Positions 1 through 8,600 of a stretch of DNA of 34,685 nucleotides are shown here, in pieces. Below the pieces are notes generated by a model. That model had not been told where the DNA came from and did no database searches. It worked only from the letters and a program-made list of their open reading frames with translations. Numbering within the stretch: position 1 is the stretch's first letter; every line of letters begins with the position of its first letter. A program made the position numbers and the translations under genes. The stretch comes from Clostridiales bacterium (GTDB taxonomy: Bacteria; Bacillota; Clostridia; Christensenellales; QALW01): assembly GCA_018376855.1 (NCBI GenBank), contig JAHAAN010000002.1:1-34685 (forward strand). Direction: 5' to 3'.

Positions 1-52
1 GCCTATCCCCGAAAGGCCGGAACGCCGGAAAAATCTCCTCTTTGAACTTTTG

Positions 53-81
53 TTGACATTTTTTCCGCACGGCATTATAAT
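53..81 (+). promoter_or_regulatory. Sigma-A promoter of the proS T-box leader
   Basis: A perfect TTGACA -35 box (53-58) and a perfect TATAAT -10 box (76-81) are separated by 17 bp. Transcription would start near position 88, giving a leader of about 275 nt before proS, the right size for a T-box. It is the best consensus promoter in the window. Confidence 0.88.
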
Positions 82-87
82 AAAAAT

Positions 88-340
88 GCTTTCCGCTGCA
101 AGGCAGCTTTATTAAAATTCATATTTTCAATGATGCGATCACAGCGGCATCCTTTTCTTCAAAGAGAACGCGGGCATTGTGCTGGAACCCGCCGGAGAAA
201 ACGCCGTGTCCCGTTCGCTGAGACGCACGAAAAACCGTGCCGCGCCCGCGCGTTATGCGGAAAGAGGCAGGGCTTTTGCCCCGCGAAAAAAGGTGGTACC
301 ACGAACACTTCGTCCTTTTCGGAAGGCGAAGTGTTTTTTT
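88..340 (+). promoter_or_regulatory. Proline-specific T-box riboswitch leader
   Basis: A T-box RNA binds uncharged tRNA and stops transcription from terminating early. The antiterminator T-box sequence AGGTGGTACCACG is at 291-303 and is followed by a terminator at 304-340. A stem I apical hairpin is visible around 168-193 (AGAGAACGCGGGC pairing with ACCCGC). By position relative to the following CGCTGAG block (216-222), the specifier is likely CCC at 210-212, a proline codon followed by a purine, as is usual. This fits the proS gene directly downstream. Specifier placement comes from pattern alignment, not a folded model. Confidence 0.88.
304..340 (+). terminator. T-box regulated intrinsic terminator before proS
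   Basis: AACACTTCG (304-312) pairs with CGAAGTGTT (327-335), with an inner CCTT/AAGG pairing, and runs into a T tract ending at 340. The 5' arm lies directly after the T-box motif, so antiterminator and terminator are mutually exclusive. Confidence 0.88.
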
Positions 341-362
341 ATAAAAGAAACGGAGGATATTT

Positions 363-1799
363 ATGGCAAAGGACAATCAATTTGTTACCCAGATCGCAGA
401 CATGCGCGAGGATTTTGCACAGTGGTATACTGACGTGATTCTGAAAACCGAAATGGTGGATTACGGTCCCGTTAAGGGCACTATGGTCATTCGCCCGTAC
501 GGCTACGGCGTATGGGAGCTGATCCAAAAAGAAATGGACGCCCGCTTTAAAGCAACGGGGCATTCCAACGCTTACTTCCCGATGTTCATTCCCGAAAGCC
601 TGCTGCACAAGGAAGCGGAGCATGTGGAAGGCTTTGCGCCCGAAGTCGCATGGGTAACGCACGGCGGAAATGAAAAGCTTGCCGAGCGTTTGGTCGTTCG
701 CCCTACCAGCGAAACGATTATTTGCGAAATGTACAGCAAATGGGTTCAATCCTGGCGCGATCTGCCGCTGCTTTACAACCAATGGTGCAATGTGGTGCGC
801 TGGGAAAAGAGCACGCGCCCATTTCTTCGCACCAGCGAGTTTTTGTGGCAGGAAGGGCATACCGTTCACGCTACTGCCGAGGAAGCGCAGGAGGAAACGC
901 TGAAAATGCTGGAGGTATACAGGGAATTTGCCGAAAACGTGCTGGCTATTCCGGTATTCACCGGCCGCAAGAGCGAAAAGGAGAAATTTGCCGGCGCAGC
1001 AGCCACCTACTCTATTGAAGCCATGATGCATGACGGTAAGGCGCTTCAGGCGGGAACCAGCCATTTCTTGGGCGACCATTTCTCCAAGGTGTTCGGCATT
1101 CAGTATTTGGATAAGGACGGCAAGCTCAAATACTGCCAGCAGACCTCATGGGGAACCAGCACGCGCATGATCGGCGGTTTAGTCATGGTGCATGGGGATC
1201 AGCGCGGCCTGAAGCTTCCGCCGAAGGTCGCTCCTATCCAGCTGGTGATCCTCCCAATCGCCGCACACAAGCCGGGCGTAACCGAAAAAGCGAACGAGCT
1301 GTTCACAGCGCTTAAAGCGGCGGGAATCCGCGTTACGCTGGATGATCGCGATCAAAGCCCGGGCTGGAAGTTCAACGAGTGGGAAATGAAGGGCGTGCCG
1401 ATCCGAATGGAAATCGGCTCGCGCGATATTGAAAATAACGCCTGCGTGCTTGTGCGCCGCGATACGTTTGAAAAGCAAACGGTTTCGCTCGACGGCATTG
1501 AAGCAGCCGTCGCCGCGTTGCTGGACACCATTCAGCAGGATATGCTTGCCGCCGCACGCGCTTACCGCGACGAGCGCGTGGTAACAGCCACTTCCTATGA
1601 CGAACTGAAACAGGGAATCGACGAGCAAAAATTCGTTTATGCACCCTGGTGCGGCGAAACGGAGTGCGAGCTTGCCATTAAAGCGGAAACCGGCGCCACC
1701 ACACGCAACATGCCCTTTGAGCAAAAGGAAGTAGGAGAGGTTTGCGTGCATTGCGGCAAGCCTAAAAAATGCCATATTTATTTTGCCAAAGCCTATTAA
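363..1799 (+). CDS. proS: Proline-tRNA ligase, archaeal/eukaryotic-like short form
   Basis: This class II synthetase charges tRNA-Pro with proline in the cytoplasm. At 478 residues it is the short form that lacks the bacterial editing insertion and carries a C-terminal extension ending in tyrosine (residues CHIYFAKAY at the end). Visible motifs are RPTSE near residue 114, the motif 2 block WEKSTRPFLRTSEF near 146-159, and motif 3 GGLVMVHGDQRGLKLPP near 270. The C-terminal part holds several cysteines (WCGETEC, VCVHCGKPKKC), consistent with a zinc site of this subfamily. The start has GGAGG at 352-356, seven bases upstream. Expression is controlled by the proline T-box just before it, and a terminator follows. 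The family assignment is secure. The origin of the archaeal-type form is an inference from family knowledge. Confidence 0.96.
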   Translation: MAKDNQFVTQIADMREDFAQWYTDVILKTEMVDYGPVKGTMVIRPYGYGVWELIQKEMDARFKATGHSNAYFPMFIPESLLHKEAEHVEGFAPEVAWVTHGGNEKLAERLVVRPTSETIICEMYSKWVQSWRDLPLLYNQWCNVVRWEKSTRPFLRTSEFLWQEGHTVHATAEEAQEETLKMLEVYREFAENVLAIPVFTGRKSEKEKFAGAAATYSIEAMMHDGKALQAGTSHFLGDHFSKVFGIQYLDKDGKLKYCQQTSWGTSTRMIGGLVMVHGDQRGLKLPPKVAPIQLVILPIAAHKPGVTEKANELFTALKAAGIRVTLDDRDQSPGWKFNEWEMKGVPIRMEIGSRDIENNACVLVRRDTFEKQTVSLDGIEAAVAALLDTIQQDMLAAARAYRDERVVTATSYDELKQGIDEQKFVYAPWCGETECELAIKAETGATTRNMPFEQKEVGEVCVHCGKPKKCHIYFAKAY

Positions 1800-1810
1800 A
1801 CGGCTAAGCA

Positions 1811-1842
1811 GGAGCAGGCTTTTCGCTTGCTCCTTATTTTTT
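1811..1842 (+). terminator. Intrinsic terminator after proS
   Basis: GGAGCAGGC (1811-1819) pairs with GCTTGCTCC (1825-1833) with one G-T wobble, followed by TTATTTTTTATT. It lies 11 bases after the proS stop. Confidence 0.85.
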
Positions 1843-1895
1843 ATTACGGAGCAATAAAAAATACCGATATTCATGCGGCCTTAAAAAATAGCCGC
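1837..1895. repeat. Dispersed hairpin repeat, copy 1
   Basis: TTTTTTATT (1837-1845) pairs with AATAAAAAA (1853-1861). A second small hairpin follows, GCGGC-CTTAAAAAATA-GCCGC (1875-1895). Both parts recur in the same order at 33832-33922: the T-arm/A-arm hairpin and the block GGCCTTAAAAATAGCCGC. Shared order over two blocks suggests one composite repeat family and not two chance hairpins. Confidence 0.55.
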
Positions 1896-1993
1896 CTCCT
1901 GTTTTTTGTTTACAGCTTTTTCTGTCTGCGAAATCAAGAAAAATTTTTGCTTGTTTGAAATATCCCAAACCCTTACGAGAACCGAAATTGATT

Positions 1994-2503
1994 CTACCGT
2001 TCAAATGTTTTCCCGTAATATTCCACATCGATTACCGTGCCGTCCGGATAATATTCCTTACCGGATTTAATATATTCAGTAAACCCATAGTGAGCATACA
2101 TCTCTTTATTTTTCTCTTCGGCAGGTTCTACACCAAGAGTAGCTTTTGTAAATCCTTTATGCCGCAAATCATCAATCATAAAATGAAATAACTTTGAAAA
2201 ATATCCTTTACCTTGAAACTTGTTAATCGTTCGGAATGCAGACAGATAAACTGTATGACTGCCAACCAAACCGGCGCTGTTTTGCACAACTTTGGGGTGA
2301 AGCATCGCAGTTGCTTCGCAAATGATAACACCCTCAAGTATCCCATAGTAAGGAATAATATAACCCCGCTTATAATTTTCTATGTTCTGCTTCTTCCAAG
2401 CTATCCAGTTTTCTTTGTCTCTTCCGCTTTGAGCAATCTCATACTCCCATTTTATGTTCATTTCTTGAAGGGAAGCTACCTTACATATAAAAAGTTCATC
2501 CAT
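1994..2503 (-). CDS. GNAT family N-acetyltransferase
   Basis: This 169-residue protein has the acetyl-CoA binding signature of the GNAT fold: NKFQGKGYFSKLFHFM contains the Q-x-x-G-K-G loop near residues 115-120, followed by the helix and a later EEKNKEMYAHYGF strand-helix typical of the family's C-terminus. The substrate cannot be told from the sequence. The start has GGAG at 2513-2516. It stands alone on the minus strand between proS and the helicase gene, with its own promoter at 2553-2581. A small-molecule or antibiotic acetyltransferase role is possible but unsupported. Confidence 0.85.
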   Translation of the reverse strand: MDELFICKVASLQEMNIKWEYEIAQSGRDKENWIAWKKQNIENYKRGYIIPYYGILEGVIICEATAMLHPKVVQNSAGLVGSHTVYLSAFRTINKFQGKGYFSKLFHFMIDDLRHKGFTKATLGVEPAEEKNKEMYAHYGFTEYIKSGKEYYPDGTVIDVEYYGKTFER

Positions 2504-2552
2504 TCATTTTTACTCCGTTTCAAATTCGTGTTTGTCGATTTATATGCCATAT

Positions 2553-2581
2553 ATCATAACATTCATATATGAATATTGCAA
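2553..2581 (-). promoter_or_regulatory. Promoter of the GNAT gene with palindrome in the spacer
   Basis: On the minus strand TTGCAA (2581-2576) and TATGAT (2558-2553) are separated by 17 bp. The spacer contains the perfect 14-bp palindrome ATTCATATATGAAT (2561-2574), a plausible operator position. Confidence 0.55.
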
Positions 2582-2659
2582 TCATAATGCCGCCCTATAC
2601 AGATCAGCAAAGCCTTCGTCAACGTTCAAAGTGAACGTGCCTGCTTATGTGATAAACAA

Positions 2660-2690
2660 GAGAGCGAAGGCAACGGGCGCTTTCGCTCTC
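2660..2690. repeat. Orphan 12-bp stem-loop
   Basis: GAGAGCGAAGGC (2660-2671) pairs with GCTTTCGCTCTC (2679-2690), with one wobble and a seven-base loop. It lies in the 481-bp gap between the GNAT start and the helicase start. No convincing gene is present in that gap. There is no clean T tract on either side, so it is not a clear terminator. Confidence 0.5.
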
Positions 2691-2909
2691 AAAGATTATA
2701 ACAGTTCCTTACATCTGCTTGTATCATTTTCTACCGTATAAGCAACATTGAGACAAAAATTAAAATATTCGGTAAATTTATGCTTTAAATTTCGGTTTGC
2801 CTTCAATACCATCCTATAATCCGGCACAAAATCAAACGCACAAATTTAATATCTAGCGCAAAATACGGCAGCAAAGCCAAAAGAATTTTTCTATTCCCTT
2901 GTGCCGATA

Positions 2910-2938
2910 TTGCAATAAACGCGAAGTCACGGTATAAT
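2910..2938 (+). promoter_or_regulatory. Promoter of the UvrD-like helicase gene
   Basis: TTGCAA (2910-2915) and TATAAT (2933-2938) are separated by 17 bp, with the start codon about 45 bp downstream. Confidence 0.7.
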
Positions 2939-2984
2939 AAATTAGAATCCCTCAACCCACAGAGCCTATGCAGGAGTTATAAGA

Positions 2985-5159
2985 ATGGAAAAAGATCACG
3001 CCGAACAGATATTGAGCGGGCTGAATGCCTCACAGTGCAAAGCCGTTACAAGCACGGAAGGCATGGTTCGCGTCATTGCCGGAGCGGGCTCCGGCAAAAC
3101 AAGAGCGCTATCCCGACGCTTTGCCTTTCTTGTCAATGAGATCGGGATTCTTCCCGGAAACATCCTGTGCGTAACCTTTACAAATAAATCCGCCAACGAA
3201 ATGAGACAACGGATCCATAATCTCACCGGCGATAACGATACCGGCTATGTCAATACCTTTCACGGCTTCTGCGTTTCCGTCCTTCAGGAGGACAGTCATG
3301 CGGTGCAGTACCCCAAAAGCTTTTTGGTTTTGGACAATTCCGATATCGACGCCATGCTCAGAATCATCTATGAGGAACGCGGTCTTACCCTGCGGGAAAT
3401 GACCTTCGCCCGCGCGCGGGATATGATCGAGATTCTGAAAATGCTGGAGCGACCCGATTATTATCTGGACATGCTCAATATGTCGCTTGATGTGCTGCAC
3501 CAAAAGTATATGGATGCAGATTCCCCGAAGGATATTATTTTTTACGGCTATCTCTATCAGGAAAAGAAATGCTTCGGCCTTGACTACAATGACTTAATCA
3601 AATTCACGCTGTATATTTTTCAACAGAACGAAGAAATCAGGCTCAAGTGGCAAAAGCGCCTGGAATACATTATGATCGACGAATTTCAGGATATTGACAG
3701 ACCGCAGTATCAGCTGATGGAGGTTCTTTGCGGCTATCACAAAAACCTGTTTATCGTCGGCGATCCGGATCAAACGATCTACACATGGCGCGGCGCAAAC
3801 GTTCATTATCTGTTGGATTTCGACAAAAAGTTTTCCAACGTCCGAACCGTTATGATGATGGAAAATTACCGTTCCACTCCGCAGATCCTTTCAGCCGCAA
3901 ACTCTCTCATCGCCCGAAACCGCGACCGCATAAAAAAAGACCTGATTCCTACGCTTGAAAACGGCCGGCCTGTTGTATGCCATTTTGCCTCCAATGCTGC
4001 TGCGGAAGCGGACTGGATCGCAAAGCAGATCGCCGAGCTTCACCGATCCGGCGCCGCCTATAAGGACGTTTGCATTCTGTACCGCGCTCATTACGTTTCA
4101 CGCGCAGTGGAGGAGGCTCTTCTCAAAGCAAAGATCCCCTACACGATCTACAGCAGCGTTCAGTTTTTCGGCCGCGCAGAGATTAAAGACGCTTTATCCT
4201 ATCTCCGCATGATCGCGTATCAGGATGATCTGTCCTTCCTTCGAATCGCGAATGTGCCGAAACGGAATTTAGGGGAACGCCGCATAAATTTTTTAAAGGA
4301 TTATGCGCAGCAGCATAACTGTTCCCTGTACCGCGCTCTTTGCACAACGATCGACGATCCCATATTCAAAGGAACGAAAGCAAAGCAATTTCTTTCGCTC
4401 GTACAGCGTTATTCCTCCAATTACAGCGAAAGACAAATTTCCGAATTGCTTTCCTCACTGCTAAACGACAGCGGATATGAAGAAATGCTGCGCACGGAAG
4501 GCTGTCAGGAACGGCTGGACAATCTTGCTGAATTGAAGCAGTCCGTTTTTGAATATGAAACCACCTGCGGTGAAGAGAGCCTGCTGGAACACTATTTAGC
4601 CCATATTGCGCTGTTTTCAAACGGCGATACTGCCCAAACCCAGGATAAAGTCAAGCTGATGACCGTTCACGCCGCAAAGGGGCTGGAGTTTCCGTATGTA
4701 TTCCTATGCGCAATGAACGAAGGGATTTTCCCGTCCCGCAAGGTCAAGACGCTTCCCGGAATGGAGGAAGAACGCCGCCTTGCCTTTGTCGCCATGACGC
4801 GCGCCCAGAAACAGCTCTATCTTTCGGAGGCGGAAGGCCGCAACCTTGACGGTTCGCCGCGGTATCCCTCCCGTTTTGTTCTTGATATAGACCAAGCTCT
4901 TTTGGAATATACCGCGCCGCCTAAGGACGGCCTGATCAAGGAGGCGCGGGATTACATTGCGTTTTTTGACCAATGGCTGAAGGATGCCGAAAGTCCCGCC
5001 GCTTATGCTAAAGGGCAGCGTATCCGGCATCTGATCTTCGGCAAGGGCACCGTTATAGACACCGATCCGATAAAAAAGGCGTATATCATTCAATTCGATG
5101 AAATGAATACTCCCCGCTCCATTTCCTTTAAAGCAAAATTGGAAACGACTGATTCTTAG
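2985..5159 (+). CDS. UvrD/PcrA-like superfamily 1 DNA helicase
   Basis: This 724-residue protein is an ATP-driven 3'-5' DNA helicase of the UvrD/Rep/PcrA group, acting in repair and in clearing replication blocks. The SF1 motifs occur in order: Q-motif LNASQCKAV (13-21), Walker A GAGSGKT (33-39), motif Ia FTNKSANEM, motif II IDEFQD (about 230), motif III GDPDQTIYTWRGA (about 260), motif IV NYRSTPQIL, motif V TVHAAKGLEF (about 560) and motif VI FVAMTRA (about 600). The tail near 690-710 (IRHLIFGKGTVI) resembles the Tudor-like C-terminal module of PcrA. The start is supported by AGGAG at 2970-2974. It is a stand-alone gene with no ligA or pcrB neighbour, so the exact orthology to pcrA is open. 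Confidence 0.93.
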   Translation: MEKDHAEQILSGLNASQCKAVTSTEGMVRVIAGAGSGKTRALSRRFAFLVNEIGILPGNILCVTFTNKSANEMRQRIHNLTGDNDTGYVNTFHGFCVSVLQEDSHAVQYPKSFLVLDNSDIDAMLRIIYEERGLTLREMTFARARDMIEILKMLERPDYYLDMLNMSLDVLHQKYMDADSPKDIIFYGYLYQEKKCFGLDYNDLIKFTLYIFQQNEEIRLKWQKRLEYIMIDEFQDIDRPQYQLMEVLCGYHKNLFIVGDPDQTIYTWRGANVHYLLDFDKKFSNVRTVMMMENYRSTPQILSAANSLIARNRDRIKKDLIPTLENGRPVVCHFASNAAAEADWIAKQIAELHRSGAAYKDVCILYRAHYVSRAVEEALLKAKIPYTIYSSVQFFGRAEIKDALSYLRMIAYQDDLSFLRIANVPKRNLGERRINFLKDYAQQHNCSLYRALCTTIDDPIFKGTKAKQFLSLVQRYSSNYSERQISELLSSLLNDSGYEEMLRTEGCQERLDNLAELKQSVFEYETTCGEESLLEHYLAHIALFSNGDTAQTQDKVKLMTVHAAKGLEFPYVFLCAMNEGIFPSRKVKTLPGMEEERRLAFVAMTRAQKQLYLSEAEGRNLDGSPRYPSRFVLDIDQALLEYTAPPKDGLIKEARDYIAFFDQWLKDAESPAAYAKGQRIRHLIFGKGTVIDTDPIKKAYIIQFDEMNTPRSISFKAKLETTDS

Positions 5160-5394
5160 AGGTACTGTAAATTTCAGCTTTTTTTCCGTACCCGATTGAG
5201 TTTATCATCAAAATTCCCGTTACATCTTTTCCGGCAAGCCGCCTTATTTCCATTGTTACGCACCTTTAAAAAGCAGGCGCATATCTTGCTGTATACGGCT
5301 GCTTTGCTTATACGTTTTAAAAGCAAAATATTCCTTTTCTGCTCGTTTTTTTATTCACACAAGCCGCACAACAGCCAAAACAGAATAAAACTGC
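5160..5394. other. Intergenic stretch without recognised gene
   Basis: This stretch follows the helicase stop. I see no gene and no clean intrinsic terminator. The best inverted match, GGTAC/GTACC around 5160-5195, is short and has a long loop. Confidence 0.5.
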
Positions 5395-5423
5395 TTGAAA
5401 AAAGTCGAAAAAAGTAATAAAAT
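5395..5423 (+). promoter_or_regulatory. Promoter of the activase-like gene
   Basis: TTGAAA (5395-5400) and TAAAAT (5418-5423) are 17 bp apart. The implied 5' leader is about 200 nt and contains the hairpin repeat at 5573-5597. Confidence 0.6.
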
Positions 5424-5572
5424 GAAGTAAATCGCAAAATACAGTTTTTTTGTTTCACTGTGTTTCGGTTTTCTTTTTTACTGCCCGCCGCCTTTTTATT
5501 TTTGCTGCGCCGGGTTTCCGTTCTCTTAAATCCATACTTCCTCTTCCGAGCGAAAGTCATGGCTGTTAAATA

Positions 5573-5597
5573 TTTTTTATTGCTTTGCGGTAAAAAA
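5573..5597. repeat. Dispersed hairpin repeat, copy 2
   Basis: TTTTTTATTGC (5573-5583) pairs with GCGGTAAAAAA (5587-5597) across a TTT loop, using two G-T wobbles. It is nearly identical to 33962-33987, including the preceding GGCTGTT. It lies 32 bases before the start of the activase-like gene and ends in A residues on both strands, so it is not an intrinsic terminator. Confidence 0.6.
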
Positions 5598-5629
5598 TCT
5601 GATTCAAAGCAAACAAGGAGGTTTCTTAT

Positions 5630-8600
5630 ATGCAAACATATCGCGCGGGCATTGACATCGGCTCCACAACAGCCAAACTGGTGCTTTTAGATGCAGACGA
5701 TCGAATTCTCTACGGCGAATACCGCCGCCATTGCGCGCACATACAGGAAACACTCAAAGACCTTCTGCAGGAGGCACGATCCCGCGTCGGCAGCTGCCTG
5801 CTTCGCATGAAAATCACCGGCTCCGGCTCTATCAATCTTGGAAAAGCGCTCGGCATTCCCTTTGAGCAGGAGGTCGTTGCCGTGGCATCCGCGCTGCAGA
5901 TGGCGGCGCCGGAAACCGACGTTGCCATTGAGCTTGGCGGCGAGGATGCCAAAATCATTTACTTTGCCGGCGGTCTGGACGAACGCATGAACGGCGTATG
6001 CGCAGGGGGAACCGGCTCCTTTATCGACCAAATGGCGGCTCTGCTGCAAACGGACGCGCTTGGCCTGAATGCGGCCGCCGCGCAGTATAAAGAAATCTAT
6101 CCGATAGCCGCCCGCTGCGGTGTGTTTGCAAAATCGGATATCCAGCCGCTGATTAACGACGGCGTTTCCACTGCCGATCTTGCCGCATCTATTTTTCAGG
6201 CAGTTGTCAATCAGACGATTTCCGGCCTTGCCTGCGGAAAACCGATCCGCGGCCGCGTTGCCTTTCTCGGAGGGCCGCTGCATTTCCTTCCGGAGCTGAA
6301 AAACGCTTTCATCCGCACCCTTCGCTTAACGCCTGAAACGGTTGTGGATCCCGCGTGTTCTCACTTATTCGCAGCAATGGGCGCCGCGCTGGAAGCCGGC
6401 GATGCAGACGCTGTGGAATTAGATGCGCTTATTGGAAAGCTTGAAGCCGGCGTTTCCATGAATTTTGAACTAAAACGCTTATCTCCGCTGTTTGAAAATC
6501 GCGGCGATTATGAAGCATTTTGTGAAAGACACGGCAAAGCCGTTGTGAAAAAGGCCGGCCTGCGCGCATATCACGGGGACTGTTTTCTCGGCATTGACGC
6601 CGGTTCTACCACAACGAAACTGGCGCTGATCGGCAGCAAGGGAGAGCTGCTCTATTCCTTTTATGCCGGAAATCAAGGCAGTCCGATAGAAACCTCCATG
6701 CGCGCCATTGAAGAGCTTTTTCGCCAGCTGCCTGCTGACGCCCGAATCGCCCGCTCCTGCTCCACAGGCTATGGAGAGGCGCTGCTCAAAGCCGCCTTCT
6801 GCCTTGACGAAGGCGAGGTGGAAACGATCGCACACTGCACCGCCGCAGCTTTTTTTGACCCGCAGGTGGACTGCGTTTTGGATATCGGCGGGCAGGATAT
6901 GAAATGCATCAAGCTCAAAAACCATTCGGTAGATACCGTTTTGCTCAACGAAGCCTGCTCCTCCGGCTGCGGTTCATTTATTGAAAACTTTGCAAATTCT
7001 CTCGGCTACAGTGCGGAAGAATTTGCTCAAAAGGCGCTGTTTGCCGAAAACCCGGTGGATCTGGGCACACGCTGCACGGTTTTCATGAATTCAAACGTGA
7101 AGCAGGCGCAGAAAGAAGGCGCCTCTGTTTCGGATATTTCTGCCGGTCTGGCTTATTCCGTCATCAAAAATGCGCTGTTTAAAGTAATCAAATTAGCTGA
7201 TGCGAAGGATTTGGGTAGTCATATCGTCGTGCAGGGCGGCACATTTTATAATAAAGCGGTGCTGCGCGCCTTTGAGCAGATCTCCGGTACAGAAGCGATC
7301 TGTCCGGATATTTCCGGCATTATGGGCGCATTCGGCGCTGCGCTGCTTGCCAAAAGCCGCTATCACGGTCAACCGACAACGATGCTGACTGCCGGCGAGA
7401 TTCTAAATCTTACCTACCAAACCTCAACCGTTCACTGCGGCCGCTGTTCAAATCGCTGTATGCTTACGGTAAATACTTTTCCCGGCGGAAGAAGGTATAT
7501 CACAGGCAACCGCTGCGAAAAAGGACTCGGAAACGCCAACGCTGGAAATACCGGCGCAAATCTGGTTGAATATAAACGCCGCCGTATTTTTGATTATGAA
7601 CCTCTGTCGGAAGCAGATGCCCCGCGCGGAATACTGGGGATCCCGCGTGTTCTAAACATGTACGAAAACTTTCCGTTTTGGGCAACCTTTTTCAAAGCGC
7701 TCGGCTTCCGGTGCGTTTTGTCTCCCTTTTCCTCACGAAAAATCTACGAACTTGGAATGGACAGCATTCCCTCCGAATCGGAATGCTATCCTGCCAAGCT
7801 TGCGCACGGCCATGTGCAGTGGCTAATCAACAAGGGAATTTCAACAATTTTCCACCCCTGCGTTTTTTATGAGCGTCAGGAAACCCCAAATGCACAAAAC
7901 CATTTTAACTGTCCTATCGTAATTTCCTATCCGGAAAACCTGAAGAACAACGTGGAAGCGATCACCGACGGAAACGTGCGCTATATTCATCCGTTCATTG
8001 CTTTCACAAGCCAAAACACGGCTGCCGACAGATTGGTGAAAATCTGCAAAAAGGAATGGGGAATCGGCGAAAAAGAAGTACGCTCTGCCGCGGCGCTGGC
8101 ATGGTCGGAGCAGCAAAAAGCAAAAGAGGACATCCGTACAGAGGGAAAACGGGTTCTCTCCGAAATGGAACACGCCTGCAAGACAGGCATCGTGCTTGCC
8201 GGAAGACCTTACCATATTGATCCGGAGATCAATCACGGTATTCCCGAAATGATCGCCTCCTACGGTCTTTGCGTATTTACGGAGGACAGCCTTCCCATTG
8301 ATTTTACACCTGAACGGCCTTTGCGCGTAGTCGATCAGTGGGTATATCATTCCCGCCTATATTCGGCGGCAGAATTTGTTCGAGCCCGAAACGATCTGGA
8401 ATTGATACAGCTGAATTCCTTCGGCTGCGGTCTGGACGCCGTTACTGCCGATCAGATCTGCGAGATTTTAGAGGGCAGCAAAAAGCTGTACACCGTTTTG
8501 AAGATCGACGAGGTTAATAACCTCGGCGCCGCACGAATCCGTGTCCGCAGTCTTTTAGCCGCTATGAAAATGCGCGCCGAACAGGGAATACAGGCCGAAC

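Noticed and set aside
339..1079. Long minus-strand frame of 246 codons opposite proS
   Set aside because: It is a mirror of a well-supported synthetase gene, has no family motif and overlaps the T-box leader.
2532..2741. A 69-codon plus-strand frame in the gap before the helicase gene
   Set aside because: No ribosome site, no recognisable motif, and it runs through the 12-bp stem-loop and the GNAT promoter. Composition looks non-coding.
5351..5635. A 94-codon minus-strand frame between the helicase and activase-like genes
   Set aside because: Its lysine/arginine- and phenylalanine-rich translation reflects T-rich plus-strand DNA. It overlaps the promoter, leader and start of the activase-like gene.
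7841..8350. A 169-codon minus-strand frame inside the activase-like gene
   Set aside because: The plus-strand protein is clearly conserved across this stretch; the antisense frame shows no motif and no ribosome site.
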